64,000 nucleotides of DNA from Trichobilharzia szidati. Its lineage: Eukaryota > Platyhelminthes > Trematoda > Strigeidida > Schistosomatidae. Below the pieces are notes generated by a model. That model searched no databases and had not been told where the DNA came from. It saw only the letters and a list, made by a program, of their open reading frames with translations. The stretch is from contig OX235271.1 of assembly GCA_944472155.2 (NCBI GenBank), positions 87,929,256 to 87,993,255 of the forward strand, read 5' to 3'. The position numbers were made by a program, and so were the translations under genes. Below, one piece after another: positions 53,865-64,000 of this stretch (the stretch's first letter is position 1; each line of letters opens with the position of its first letter).

Positions 53865-54560
53865 ATATCCACCTATTTGACTGCTCCTGTAAAGCCAGCT
53901 ACATAGGTTGTACAATTAGGTGTGTTTCTCGTCGGATTTCCGAACATCATCCTGCTTAGTGGTTAAGTAAAGGACAAACAAAATCCATTCATAGCGCTAT
54001 TCTATCTCATCTTGTGGATACAGAACACAACACTGATGTTAAAGAGGATTTGAAAGTCATTTACCACATACCAACTAATCTTAACGTTACCTTACGAGTT
54101 CGTCTGTTACATATTTCCGAGACGCCCAGAATTCACATGTAGAAGCGTAACTTAACGTATCGAAAAGAAGTTGGTTCAGAAGTCTTTTTCCTTATCTTGG
54201 ACAGTTATGTTTCAAATATCCTTAATATGTTGCATACATTTTATCTGCTGAGGCCGTTGGGATCCACATTAAGAAACCTAATGTATGTCTCCAAAAAGAG
54301 CTAGTTCAGATACCATCCTTACCTTGCCCATCAAAGTTCTAATGACCCACAATTTTTGTAGAAATTTCCTCAAATTAATTTGATATTCTATCAGCTGTCA
54401 CATTTTTGTGCTTATTAGAATTTATGCATCATTCGTCAACTGCAAATTAATTGGTCTTACTTAACAAATCGATATTATTCAAAAGACACCAATATTGTCA
54501 ATGAAGACTATTCTAGAATATTCTATGTATATAAACATATTATATAGATGGTCACGTTAA
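53865..54560 (+). mobile_element. Penelope-like GIY-YIG fragment with in-frame TAG and a second tail piece
   Basis: The plus strand reads [50 protein letters not shown] and beyond, the same as 14999-15361. At about 54240-54345 a second C-terminus follows, EAVGIHIKKPNVCLQKELVQ, and then the common untranslated tail. Two Penelope ends are thus fused or recombined. Confidence 0.8.
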
Positions 54561-54814
54561 ATAAGGAGGTTGTACAAATTCCTTTTCAGCACACAGATTT
54601 GACTTTTTCATCCGATTGCCTCGACTGTATAAAAAGTCGTACTCATAGAACATGCGAAAGGTTAGGCGAAATGTGATAAGTAACTTTAAAAGCTTTGTTA
54701 GAGTCAACCTAATTTCCAGTTTCGACGAGATTAGCTAGTATTAAACTGCATATAGCTTCGTTCGGACGTTTCCTAAACCAAGTTGGGAAATCCGACGATA
54801 ATTTTGCCTGACTG

Positions 54815-55170
54815 TATTATTATTGTTGTTCCCTTGGGTTATTAATGGAACATAGAGCTTCAACACCACATATCCGCTTTATTCTATTTTCTGCTGTCCT
54901 CTTTAGTTGGGCCGATGATCACCCATAATCTCATATCTCCTCTCACGATCCTCACCATGTCACCCTCGGACAGACACACGCCCAACTCATCGTTTCTCAT
55001 TCGGGTTCCACTAGATTGATGGCCTACAATGCGCGCAATGTCATACATCCGTCTCCTCCATTTTCTCCTACATATTTGTTGAACGATAGATCCTTCGTTA
55101 GTTTGTTCCCATAGTTTCTTACTGCTAATTTTTTCTGGCCATCTGGTCTTCAGTATAGAGCGAAGGTGTG
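54815..55170 (-). mobile_element. LINE-A C-terminal and 3' fragment
   Basis: Reversed LINE-A terminus beginning 'attattattgttgttccc' and 'ggaacatagagcttcaacac'; truncated near 55170, where a 5' LINE piece in the opposite orientation starts. Confidence 0.7.
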
Positions 55171-55440
55171 GGGTTAGGGACCCTACGCCAGAAAATCAAT
55201 CAAACTACCACAGAAACTTCAACGCACAAGAAAAATATTAAAAGTACAAAACAATAAAAACCAAACCTTTTCTTCTCCAGAAACGGAAAGCGAAATAACG
55301 CGGACTGATGACAGCCTTCAAGAAGCCAGTCAGCCGATGAAAGCAAGAATTAAGAATGGGGATGTGGAATGTCCATAGAATGTACGAAGCTGGGAAGGCT
55401 GTCAAGGTAACTAAAGAAATACCTGACTGTAAACTTATTG
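55170..55440 (+). mobile_element. LINE-A-type 5' piece: start of endonuclease domain
   Basis: The plus strand reads LRMGMWNVHRMYEAGKAVKV and TKEI, matching the WNVRTMYEAGK start of the apurinic-type endonuclease of RTE-like LINEs. It is the only 5' end of a LINE ORF seen in the window and is cut off after about 25 codons. Confidence 0.65.
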
Positions 55441-55629
55441 TATAACTAGCACCATAGGAGCAGTTAAACTGGTAAATTCACTTAGAGGAGGCCAAACATG
55501 GCAGTCTGTCTTTATTTATTGAACCCAGCATTGATTGGCTAATGAATAAAAGTCCCCTCAGATGTTGTAATGAAATTTCACAATTAACACCTCTCCTCTC
55601 ATGAATGGTAACCTTAGAAACATGGATTT

Positions 55630-55775
55630 TTTCAGAACTGTGGGAACTCTGGTCTGACCTACTTAACCACTTGATTGGTACAATTTCGATATTAAAAAAT
55701 TATACATTGATGTAAAGCCGATGATGAGGAACTAATTGAGAAAGGAATATAATTCTTCGTCCAAGTCGTTGTTTA
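55630..55775 (+). repeat. Dispersed repeat T, copy similar to 11640-11770
   Basis: Shares 'accacttgattggta', 'agccgatgatgaggaactaa' and 'ttcttcg' with 11640-11770. A comparable order (gattggt, CTGATGA, 'tttcttcgctg') lies at 56875-56960 downstream of the Penelope copy, so it may be a Penelope tail. Confidence 0.5.
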
Positions 55776-55794
55776 TTTTCTTCACATTTTTCCT

Positions 55795-56100
55795 GATTAT
55801 TTTTCCCTTGGGTTCTGAGTGGAATACACAGCTTCAAAAGCACACCTGCAGTTTGTTCTATTCTCTGCATTCAGTAATTCTTACTGGCCGTCTGATCTTC
55901 AGTATAAAGCCGCCGAAGGCAGATATTCATAAAAGTTTGAAGTAGCCCCGTTGGAAATGTTTTTCGTAACACTAAGTGAAAGTTTTTGACCTACATAGAA
56001 TAACTGACTGATTTCACATTGGTGTTGAATATCCTGATTTTGTTGATTACACTGAGTGCACAAGAGGTTTTCATACTGATTTTCAATCTCTACAGAAGAC
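55795..56100 (-). mobile_element. LINE-A 3' fragment, internally deleted
   Basis: Begins 'cccttgggttctgagtggaa' and jumps to 'ggccgtctgatcttcagtat', skipping about 250 bp present in other copies. Confidence 0.6.
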
Positions 56101-56149
56101 ATTTCCAACAGCCCCTCTACGTATCACATTCTCCTGCAGACAGTTAATC

Positions 56150-56533
56150 CAGTCTAATGCTAAGGACAAGATACCGCTTTTGGCCACTTCAATGTGTATT
56201 TATCAATTTACTTGCTTGTGTGGAGCAAAGTATATCGGCCGTACGCAACGTCAAGTCCACAAACGTATTCTGGAACACTGTCCAGCTTGGTTATCCAGAG
56301 GAGAAAATAAGAATAGCAACAGCTCGATCCTCGAACACCTTGTCATCTCTGGACATCGAGCACCCCCACATGAATGCTTCACAGTGTTACACAGAGTTCC
56401 TCAATATCGTACAACGGGACTTCGGATACACCATCTGTACATAGTTGAAGCATTAGCTGTTCGAGATCTGAAACCTGACCTCTGCATACAAAAGCGATAC
56501 ATACATTCTCTTGCCCCACTATGGCCAGAGTAA
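56150..56533 (+). mobile_element. Penelope-like GIY-YIG endonuclease, open over the domain
   Basis: The plus strand reads MATSMCIYQFTCLCGAKYIG, RTQRQVHKRILEHCPAWLSR, NSSILEHLVISGHRAPPHEC and RIHHLYIVEALAVRDLKPDL to TAA at 56531-56533. It holds the GIY-like YQFTC-x-CG, the YIGRT and the SILEHLV motifs without stops. The reverse transcriptase is missing, so it is a 5' truncated element. The tail runs to about 56970. Confidence 0.85.
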
Positions 56534-57279
56534 AGTCCTTGCCACAATTTTCCTTCTTTCCTTGAATATGTAAGTTCACTATTATTATTTTATTTTATTA
56601 ATACTTTTATTGTCATTATTATTCCCATCATCCACATTTTATTACCACTCTATTACTGTTTATTAATAACATTGCTTTTTCATACATATTTTATACAAAA
56701 ACACTTTCCACTAGTTCCTGTCCATTTTACACGAGCTTATTGATTATTCATTATCACACACTTATAAAGTCATGCCAACTTCTGTCTCCTTTCTAACTTA
56801 CAATTAGTCATCCTTTCTTACACCTTACATTATGTAATACAATTTTCCAAGGACAAAAAATTTACCAGTATCTGATTGGTCTAAAGATTTCTTCGTTAAT
56901 TATAATCACGATTGTTCAGCTGATGAAAATGAATCGTCAAAAAGAAAAATTTCTTCGCTGTTTGTGCCTTTTTCTTATGACTCAATATGGGAATATTTCG
57001 TTCATTGAAGAACTTCATATTTGTCAAGTGGACACTTAAAATGCCACCTTACTTCTCATTTAACATAATTCTTTCCCACTGTTATCAATTATTCTAGATT
57101 TAGCTTAACTGTCATGTGCCGAATGACCTAACTGACCTTTGAACTGCTGATTTAACCTATGACATTTACACAAGGGTCATAAAGTTACTATATCAATAGA
57201 AAGACACCACCGTCTAAAATTAAAAAAACAAAACGATAATAATAATAATACGGAAGTACACCCTACTTATACTCAGTAT

Positions 57280-57908
57280 TTTATTAAATACAATTTTTAT
57301 AAAAAACAAAGTTTCGTTTCCAATGACAACAATGATGAAGTGTTGACATTATAATAAACACAATAATAATGTAGAACATGAACAGATGATAAACACTGGG
57401 AAGGAAACAAAACGAGATGCATGCACGCCAATAATAACAATGTGATGACGTAATACACAAACGCGGAAAATATGAGAATAGAATCCCACTAGTAGGGTTA
57501 ACAAAAACAATAATATAAGTCATGAATATTAGTATTATTATTATTATTTTTGTTTTAAAAACAAATTAGATAAATAAACATCAACAAGATAATAAAAGGA
57601 AAGATCATTTAGCAAAACAGAAAAATAATCATATTAGTGTGAATGAACAAATAAATGTGAAAGAACGAATGGATACTTTGAGTGTGAGAAGTGAAGGTGT
57701 GAACACAATGCATAGAAAATTTAAAAACAAAAACAATATAACACATTTCTATTTTTGGAATGAGAATGAACTGGGATGAATTCCGAGGAGAGGGAAAGTC
57801 AAAATATACATAGAAATAATAACACAGAGAAAAGGAAAAGGATGTATGAACGGCGAAGAAGACTAGGATATATATATATATATATATTATGAATGAAGAG
57901 CATTGGGA
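57280..57908 (-). other. Probable ATF6 3' UTR
   Basis: Follows the ATF6 stop codon on the minus strand. AATAAA lies at 57280-57285 on the minus strand. It is AT-rich and free of recognised transposons, unlike its surroundings, which fits a UTR. An AT repeat lies at 57869-57887. Confidence 0.5.
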
Positions 57909-58060
57909 TTACCGGTTATCAGGATATACAGTTGTATGAAGTAGTGTAGCATTGATCACTTCACAATCCAATTGTAGCATACTTAGCGTAGACGCTGACA
58001 CATTCTCATAATCATAATCATCATCATTATTATTAGCATTACTGCTACTATTGTGTGATC
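57909..58060 (-). CDS. ATF6: ATF6 last coding exon
   Basis: Acceptor on the minus strand 'ccattttag|gatcac'; TAA stop at 57911-57909. It encodes 50 residues, beginning with the second part of a split Gly codon. An SSSNANNNDDDYDYEN stretch precedes the conserved luminal strand. The protein ends only 16 residues after LDCEV, earlier than vertebrate ATF6. Confidence 0.8.
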
Positions 58061-61000
58061 CTAAAATGGAGGGAAAATATATTACACGAAAAAAAATCAA
58101 TAATACATTGGAATTGTTGGATTAATTATCATTTAACAATAGAATAAAATGTATCACAGCTGGGACAGTTCATGTATAATTAGTATTTCGCACAGAAAAT
58201 ATTTTTACTACTAACCAGCTAATAAGTAGTTAGAACAATAATTTAGGTATGTATTTTCCAGACAACTGAACCTTGCTTTGAATTTTTTAATGTCACGGCA
58301 AAAAATTAGACAGATTTATCCATGTAATTAGCAAAAGGAAGTTTCGTCTCTCTTTATTCCATATAAAGAGATTAACATATAACACAACCATGACGTATGT
58401 CTGCTACCAGTGTGTTCATATTTGCATGACTTATAAATTTATGGATATTCGTGGAACGATTGCGTCCACTCAGAGTATGCGGATGTTAGCCATCTAAGCG
58501 AAGACTATCAAAATGCAGAGTCTTACGAACACTTCCAGCAAAAGTCCTAACATATTTTACATGAGTTTCACTTCTGTTAAATGTAAGATGCAGGATTGGT
58601 CTTCACAGACTCCCGCGTTTAAAGATGATAAAGAGTGAAGTGGTTGAGCGTAGAGACTACTGCCCCTATTTTTGGAAGTCACATCAATCTTAGTAGACTG
58701 ATTTGAGATGAAATACAAGTCTATGGTAAAAAGGGGTTCATGTGGTATTTGTCAACTTATTACATCAATGCTTGCGCAGATGTGCTATTCGGCTATCGAT
58801 CAAACGATGTGTGTATTGTATAGCAGTACACTTTATCCTTTTTTATGACTGTGAGATATATCCACTGAAAGTGGAAGATATGAAAAGCGCTGACCATTTT
58901 TCATCACAGATCTTTGAGTTATAACCCCTCTGGTGTAACATGTTCATTATTAATGAGGTTAGGCGTAGAGTGTTCGGTAAGCAGTGGAAGTCAATCAGTG
59001 AGGTTTTAATGTTACATCGACTGAGACGGCTAATACATATGTTGAGCATACTGAGCCATCACATTCGTTGATGAGGGATTTGTTGGATGACATGAGACTA
59101 GATTGGAAAAAATTTAGGGGTGTGTGACAGCTGATGATACTAACCAGTTTCTCAGGTGGAGGTAAGTGGAGAGAGATACGAACTCGGGATTTACTGAGTG
59201 ATGTATCCACAACGAATCCATTACAATCAACGAGTTAACAAAGAAGAAGAAGAAGAATCATAAGGGTGAACAAAACTGATAATGCTAGTAAAACGCGAGT
59301 GGTTAAATAAAAAAGCCTAACAAACAAATATTTTCTATGATTATGCTAAAAGTATATTAGGGTAGAACTCTGGTAGGAAATCAACAAGGAACCGATAATA
59401 CAACAAATATGCCGAAGGAAATGGAAATGGATCGGACACACGCTAGGTAGACCGTTAAGTGGCATCAGGCCGTCGAGTAGGTGTCTGAATGCAAATCAGG
59501 TAATGAGTTGGGCATTAGTCTGATAGTGACATGGAAGAGATCTTGTGAGGAGGAAATGAGAGCTTACAGACAATAGTGGAGTCAGCTAAAGGGGACTGTA
59601 GAGAACACGACGAAATGGACATGTGCTGCTCAACTCAGAACACGAGGGAATAATAGTAATAACATTTACAATAATCATTACACACGAAGAAAAAGGCACA
59701 ACTGTACAAAAACAGAAACAAACCTATTTTCAATCTTAATGTTGTGCTTTTATAAAAAAAAGAAAAGGAGGAATAAGTGGGAAAAAAGAAAAACATGCAT
59801 GAAACCAGCAACCACCACCAGAGAGAGGGAAACAATGAAGTCAATGGGAAACGCCTACACTATGTACGTTTATAAAAAGCAACTTATTTTCCGAAATTAT
59901 TCATGATCAATCAAAAAAATAAGTAAAACATAAATTATGATAGGCACAAGTGGTGATAAATAATGTATACATAATATAGAAACAATGTGCCAGTAAGCAC
60001 TAACACATATATATTACAAATTATACGCATACAATTTATGCGATTACTTCTCTTTAAAAAACTCGGTAAAAAAAATAATAAGTACAAAAACAAGTCTATT
60101 TAGGTTTGTTATGCACACTGACTGACTGACAGATTGAGTTTCACCATGGAACTTTGCACAGAAGTGCAGGCGTTCAAGTCGCCATACTTCATGTAGGTAC
60201 ACGAAGATAGGGGAAAGAGAAAAAAGAAAGATTCTAAATAAACAATAATCAGCAAAACTGTACGGGTGGTGAAATAATCGCATGGAAATTACACGATAGA
60301 ATGCATCTGCACAATTGAGAACGACTTTGAACCATATAATCAATAATCTCCAGCCATTGATTCTCACCACCCGGAGGATTCCAACCAGGTGACCTATACT
60401 TCTGTACGTGGCTAACTCAAACCAACTGCTATAAACTTCATGGATTGATGCCAGGTCTGTGTTTGAGTATTTTTTAACTTTTTTTACAACTTAATCTTAT
60501 GTCGGCTAACATTGCTTACCGAGAAAGAGGGTAGATTGGCATGCGCAGTATGTGGTCTGTTCACCTCAATCGACTCACCTGCACACACTTATACATCAAG
60601 TTACTCTCCAAACTTAACGCTCTACGCCTAACCTAGATATTACTCAGTATATCGTACCAGCTAACACGGGAGATAGAAAGCAAAAGCATATGCGGTCAAA
60701 GCCATCTAGCCTTTACATATCTTCTCCTTTCAATGGTCATGAGCCTTAGAGCCCCAAAAAAAGGACCAAGTAAATTCCCTTCATAATAGAATTATACTCT
60801 ACCAGTACCCAAGTTATATTCTTAGACCGAGTAGATTGATAAGCAATACACACGTCATTTAATCGATGGTCGGAGTCATATCTATGCCAGGGATGACGTA
60901 ATTTGGAAAATACCACGCGACCCGTCTGTATCCATACTGAGATTTCGTCACCAATCAATTCACTGGGATCGAAACAACTTCCCAAACAAGTGAAGTAAGT

Positions 61001-61876
61001 GCTCAACACTCTCTACCAATTCACCTCCAGCCTTTACGATATGAGACGGTACTGCCAAGTCCCACAGTATCACCACCTTACACGATGTTATACGATGTTA
61101 TACGCAAGTTCACTCCTTGTTTACTTTTAATCTCCATGTCCTTAGTTTAAGGTTAAACACGTGAAGCATATTTACAATATGAAATGTGGGTTTTTCTTTA
61201 AAAAAAAAACACTAAAATGTGAAAAACTATAAGTGATAGAGACAAAGTGCAACTGAAAAATAAAACGAAACTGTCATTTCTTCGAAAACAATAAAAACAA
61301 AAAAGTTTAGTAGGAGGGTGCTTTATCTTTTTAAGATTCACTTTTATCCTTTGCATTTCGAGTGGAATATTGGGTTTCAAGTTTGAGCTTTAAAATTTCA
61401 GCAACAGTGGTTTTTATTTTCTACATAGTGGGATAGCTAAGCCGCACATCCAATCTTCCTTTCTCCCTTTTACCGAGCTTAATACCGACTAAGCAAGATT
61501 AACGTGTGTCGGCCGAGAATCGAACCCTGGACCACGACGTTCGTGGTTGACGAGCACCCTACCACACTCAACCAGCAGTAGGTGATAGGCAACACAAAAC
61601 AAAGCATCGAAAAAGGGAGCGACTTGGATAAACGGATGAAACCGAAAAGATATATACATATATAATAATGGTAGACTGACTGACTGACTTACCGTTGATT
61701 ACTCGATGAGCAGGTAGTAAGAATGTCATTTTTTGTCTCATATTCGCAGGCAGTGGATCAATCGAAGGAAGTAGAAAATGATCCCGATTTAAGAAAACAA
61801 TATACGCTGTATCATTACGACGATCGACTACACTGAACAAATTTTCAAACGCTCGAACAGCAGGATGAACATAAGG
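57909..61876 (-). CDS. ATF6: ATF6-like ER stress transcription factor, last two coding exons (partial gene)
   Basis: Exons 61693-61876 and 57909-58060 on the minus strand join in phase (one base plus two) to give 111 residues and a stop. The first reads FENLFSVVDRRNDTAYIVFL and NRDHFLLPS, then RQKMTFLLPAHRVING. The second contains an Asn/Asp/Ser-rich insert and SMLQLDCEVINATLLH. These match the luminal end of animal ATF6 ([20 protein letters not shown], then QIDCQVMD-x-RILH). ATF6 is an ER membrane protein cut in the Golgi under stress to release its bZIP part. The Cys in LDCEV matches a conserved luminal Cys used in redox control. The bZIP and membrane exons lie beyond 64000. A CREB3-type factor is less likely because of the second motif. 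Confidence 0.82.
58061..58740 (-). other. ATF6 intron, 3' part
   Basis: Part of the 3632-bp intron between the two ATF6 exons. No recognised element in this portion. Confidence 0.5.
58740..59215 (+). mobile_element. LINE-B C-terminal fragment in ATF6 intron
   Basis: The plus strand reads RLSIKRCVYCIAVHFILFYD and CEIYPLKVEDMKS, then LHRLRRLIHMLSIL, matching [29 protein letters not shown] and [13 protein letters not shown]. Ends near a GAA repeat at 59236-59255. Confidence 0.72.
59355..59655 (+). mobile_element. LINE-A C-terminal fragment in ATF6 intron
   Basis: The plus strand shows RRKWKWIGHTLGRPL-like text at 59412-59458, and 'gacatggaagagatcttgtg', matching the LINE-A C-terminus. It ends with AAT-like repeats near 59652. 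Confidence 0.68.
60113..61090 (-). mobile_element. LINE-B 3' fragment in ATF6 intron
   Basis: The minus strand reads STYFTCLGSCFDPSELIGDE, ISVWIQTGRVVFSKLRHPWH and onward to the RVED region and 3' UTR, ending in a (CAGT)n-type tail at 60117-60135. The longest LINE-B C-terminal copy here. Confidence 0.78.
61335..61567 (-). mobile_element. SINE-A copy in ATF6 intron
   Basis: Minus-oriented; tail complement 'ggaatattgggtttcaagtt', body, B-box complement 'agaatcgaaccctgg' at about 61516. It lies about 125 bp from the ATF6 exon. Confidence 0.72.
61693..61876 (-). CDS. ATF6: ATF6 penultimate coding exon
   Basis: 184 bp; minus-strand acceptor 'acttaaag|cct', donor 'aacg|gtaagt'. It starts in phase 0 and ends after one base of Gly. 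It encodes RRNDTAYIVFLNRDHFLLPS, the most conserved luminal block of ATF6. Confidence 0.82.
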
Positions 61877-62094
61877 CTTTAAGTAAATACAAACAAAAAA
61901 TAATAACAAAAATACACTTTAGATTAAAGTATACTATAAAGTTTCTAGTGAATGAATGCATAAGCGAAAACATATTTCACGAGCCCATCATCTTCATAAA
62001 CATTTGGAAGTATTATAAATAAGAAGACATACACGTTTGAATTTCCGTCATCCAATAATAATGTGATAAATAAAATAGTGCGGAATAATTACAA

Positions 62095-62350
62095 GTTAGA
62101 TCACGAACTGAAATCACAGCTAGAGAACAACTGAAACCAAAACGATTACCGGAAAGCTATTTCGTCCTTATCAGACACTCTTCATCAGTGTCCACACATA
62201 ACCACCCGTCCCCTAGGGGGATCGAACCTAGGACCCTCAGCTTACAAGGCAAAGTCCGCTGATCATTCAACCACTGGGGAGGAATCTAATGGCCAATGAA
62301 TTCGAACTTATTTCTATTGCGATATAAGTGGAGCAACCAACTGCCATCTC
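62095..62350 (-). mobile_element. SINE-H copy in upstream ATF6 intron
   Basis: Minus-oriented; degenerate ribozyme at about 62147-62194, B-box complement 'gggatcgaacctag' at 62219-62232, A-box region 'tgatcattcaaccactgggg'. Tail at 62095-62150. Confidence 0.75.
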
Positions 62351-62654
62351 AAGTCATCCTCACACACACGCTCACAACTTGGTGGACTCCACTGGTTACC
62401 GTTTCTCACCTCCAGGAACTCCAGGCAACTTCATCCTGTAGTCAGTTACTAGAGATTTTCAAATGTTAGTTTTGGGGAGAAAGTGTGGGAAAACCGAAAA
62501 CTCAAATATTTAAACAATATCTGAATATTATAATGTTCATTATACGGAATATGATCACTAAATTTACTGTAAAATGTATCCTATAGAAGAATGAGGACCT
62601 ACTTGTTTTCAGTTATGTTAAGTGAGAGCTCACTTTTTAGAAATAAAGAAAGGA

Positions 62655-62732
62655 CATTTATTTACCGGGCTTATTACTGGCTTAGCGAGGTTTACGGGTG
62701 TCGCCCGGGAATCGAATCCCGGACTCAACAGA
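62655..62732 (-). mobile_element. SINE-A head and body fragment
   Basis: Minus-oriented; 'gggcttattactggcttagc' and B-box complement 'gggaatcgaatcccgg'. Confidence 0.65.
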
Positions 62733-62752
62733 TAGTCTAATAATAGAAAAGA

Positions 62753-63155
62753 ATTGTAGCTCAGGTGGATGATTTGAAATTAGTTGTTTTCTCTGCGGTG
62801 GTTTGTTTAATTGAGGAGCTTTCGTCGTCCTTCTGGACAGCATCTACAGCACAAGTTTTAGCATAAAATGAAATGATTTAAATTCTCCATTAATGATAGA
62901 ATCGCGTCTCCTAGCAAACCATCTTCGTGACTGACAGTTTGTGTGTTAATCGCATATTCGCTTGAGTGCCAGGCTTCTAAGAATTCTCTGGCACTTTTAT
63001 TGTTTTCTCTGTTTAAGAAATTTCGACATTATCATTCATGGAGAATTTAAATCAGTTTTATTTTATGCTAAAACTTGCACTGAAGATGTTGTCCAGAAGG
63101 ACGACGAAAGCTCCGCAATTAAACCAACTAACCAGCTCAGAGAACACAAGTAATT
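62753..63155. mobile_element. Penelope-like ends, back to back
   Basis: Minus strand 63045-62880 reads NFLNRENNKSAREFLEAWHS and SEYAINTQTVSHEDG, then SLMENLN, the C-terminus of a Penelope GIY-YIG protein. The terminal module follows at 62880-62788. From 63029 on the plus strand the same coding end and module run the other way to 63150. The arms pair over about 110 bp. Confidence 0.75.
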
Positions 63156-64000
63156 GCAGCAGATAGTCTACACTAATTATCTAAGATCAAACTGCCGTAA
63201 AATTGTCAGACAATAAAGACAAGAAGGATGAATAAAGCATCAAACAATATGGACGAATCATAATTTGAATTATAAAAATGTAAATAATTGTTTTTTTTTA
63301 ACTGAATCCTTTTTTCATGTCAACAAAACAACCAATTCATCAATATGAACAACAGAAATACACACACAGCAGCAACAACAGCAGAGTAGAAAGAAAAGGA
63401 CGCTGACAAGATGAAGAAAACTGCATTCATCAACTACCTCTATCTGTCTATCATATGAAGTAGCACTTTTTTTGAAAAGAAGACACAAATATAATTACCA
63501 AAATGAAAAAGAAGGTACCATGGTGATAACGATTACAAAGAATAATAATAATAATAAAAACATACAAAAACAATAAACAATATGCCTGAATACAATGTAT
63601 TGTGTGCCACGCCTAAAATAAACTTTTCCAATATGTAAGACATTAAATGAATGCGTATTGTCATGAAAGTTGATCAAAACACTAAAAAGGGTCAGTGAAA
63701 ATGAGAAAATGTTAGGCGTGATGCCTATTCACGCTTTGTATACATGATGCTGATAAAATATAGTAAGTAGCACTTCAAGCCTAATCAGTCGTTTAACTGA
63801 GATGATATACAGCAACAAATAAATAAATAAATAATAGATGAGGTCATATGACATAATAGAGTCTAACAAAACTCTTATCAAGCCACTAGACAAACTTGAT
63901 GAATTTAACTAAGATGCCAAGATTTTGTAGTTTCTATTATTTCACACACACATATTGCCTATCACTGGAATCGATATTTTGACATCTGTCCAGTCACAAG
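63156..64000 (-). other. ATF6 intron, unassigned end of window
   Basis: AT-rich; short AAT and AAAT repeats at 63541-63556 and 63816-63833. No ATF6 exon, bZIP motif or transposon protein was recognised. Confidence 0.5.

Noticed and set aside
62095..64000. Upstream ATF6 exons (bZIP, membrane segment)
   Set aside because: Minus-strand translation shows only repeats and AT-rich sequence; no basic region, leucine heptads or hydrophobic segment with splice sites.
1..64000. CRISPR arrays, operons, bacterial promoters
   Set aside because: The sequence is eukaryotic; regularly spaced repeats seen are microsatellites or dispersed retroelements.

Overview
The window is AT-rich animal nuclear DNA, most likely from a schistosome blood fluke or a close relative. 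It has GT-AG introns, two interrupted host genes with clear animal orthologues, and a repeat complement typical of Schistosoma: hammerhead-ribozyme SINEs of the Sm-alpha type, Penelope-like elements with GIY-YIG endonucleases, RTE-like and CR1-like LINEs, and Gypsy-type LTR elements. The species cannot be fixed from the sequence alone.

Two host genes can be supported. (1) A complete ten-exon plus-strand gene, 5952-30002, encodes a 466-residue GMPPA protein, the regulatory alpha subunit of GDP-mannose pyrophosphorylase. Its exons total about 1.4 kb and are spread over 24 kb. (2) The last two coding exons of a minus-strand gene, 57909-61876, encode the ER-luminal end of ATF6, the membrane-bound unfolded-protein-response transcription factor; its bZIP and membrane parts lie beyond position 64000. 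The genes are convergent, with about 28 kb of repeat-filled DNA between their stop codons. Both act in the secretory pathway (nucleotide-sugar supply and ER stress), but nothing here shows that the arrangement is functional.

Layout: 1-2196, decayed Gypsy-type pol in pieces; 3400-5200, LINE tails and a SINE; 5198-5951, GMPPA upstream region; 5952-30002, GMPPA with introns full of LINE, SINE and Penelope fragments; 30003-31180, its 3' flank with CA and CTAC tandem repeats; 31180-57240, intergenic mosaic of nested retroelements, including four solo LTRs, a 28-kb-typical mix of Penelope fragments, and SINEs with target-site duplications; 57240-61876, ATF6 3' UTR and last two exons; 61877-64000, an ATF6 intron containing a ribozyme SINE and a back-to-back Penelope fragment pair.

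Repeat families are named here by what can be seen. LINE-A is RTE-like and ends in (AAT)n. LINE-B is RTE-like and ends in a CAGT-type repeat. LINE-C is CR1-like. PLE is Penelope-like. SINE-A is tRNA-like and shares its 3' end with LINE-A. SINE-H is tRNA-like and carries a hammerhead ribozyme. SINE-C is a third tRNA-like element. I found no rRNA genes, credible functional tRNA genes or CRISPR array. The strongest leads are the decay series of hammerhead cores in SINE-H, the shared SINE-A/LINE-A tail, the repeated back-to-back inverted fragments, a solo LTR splitting a LINE exactly beside its YADD motif, and an extra TAG codon shared by two of the Penelope copies.
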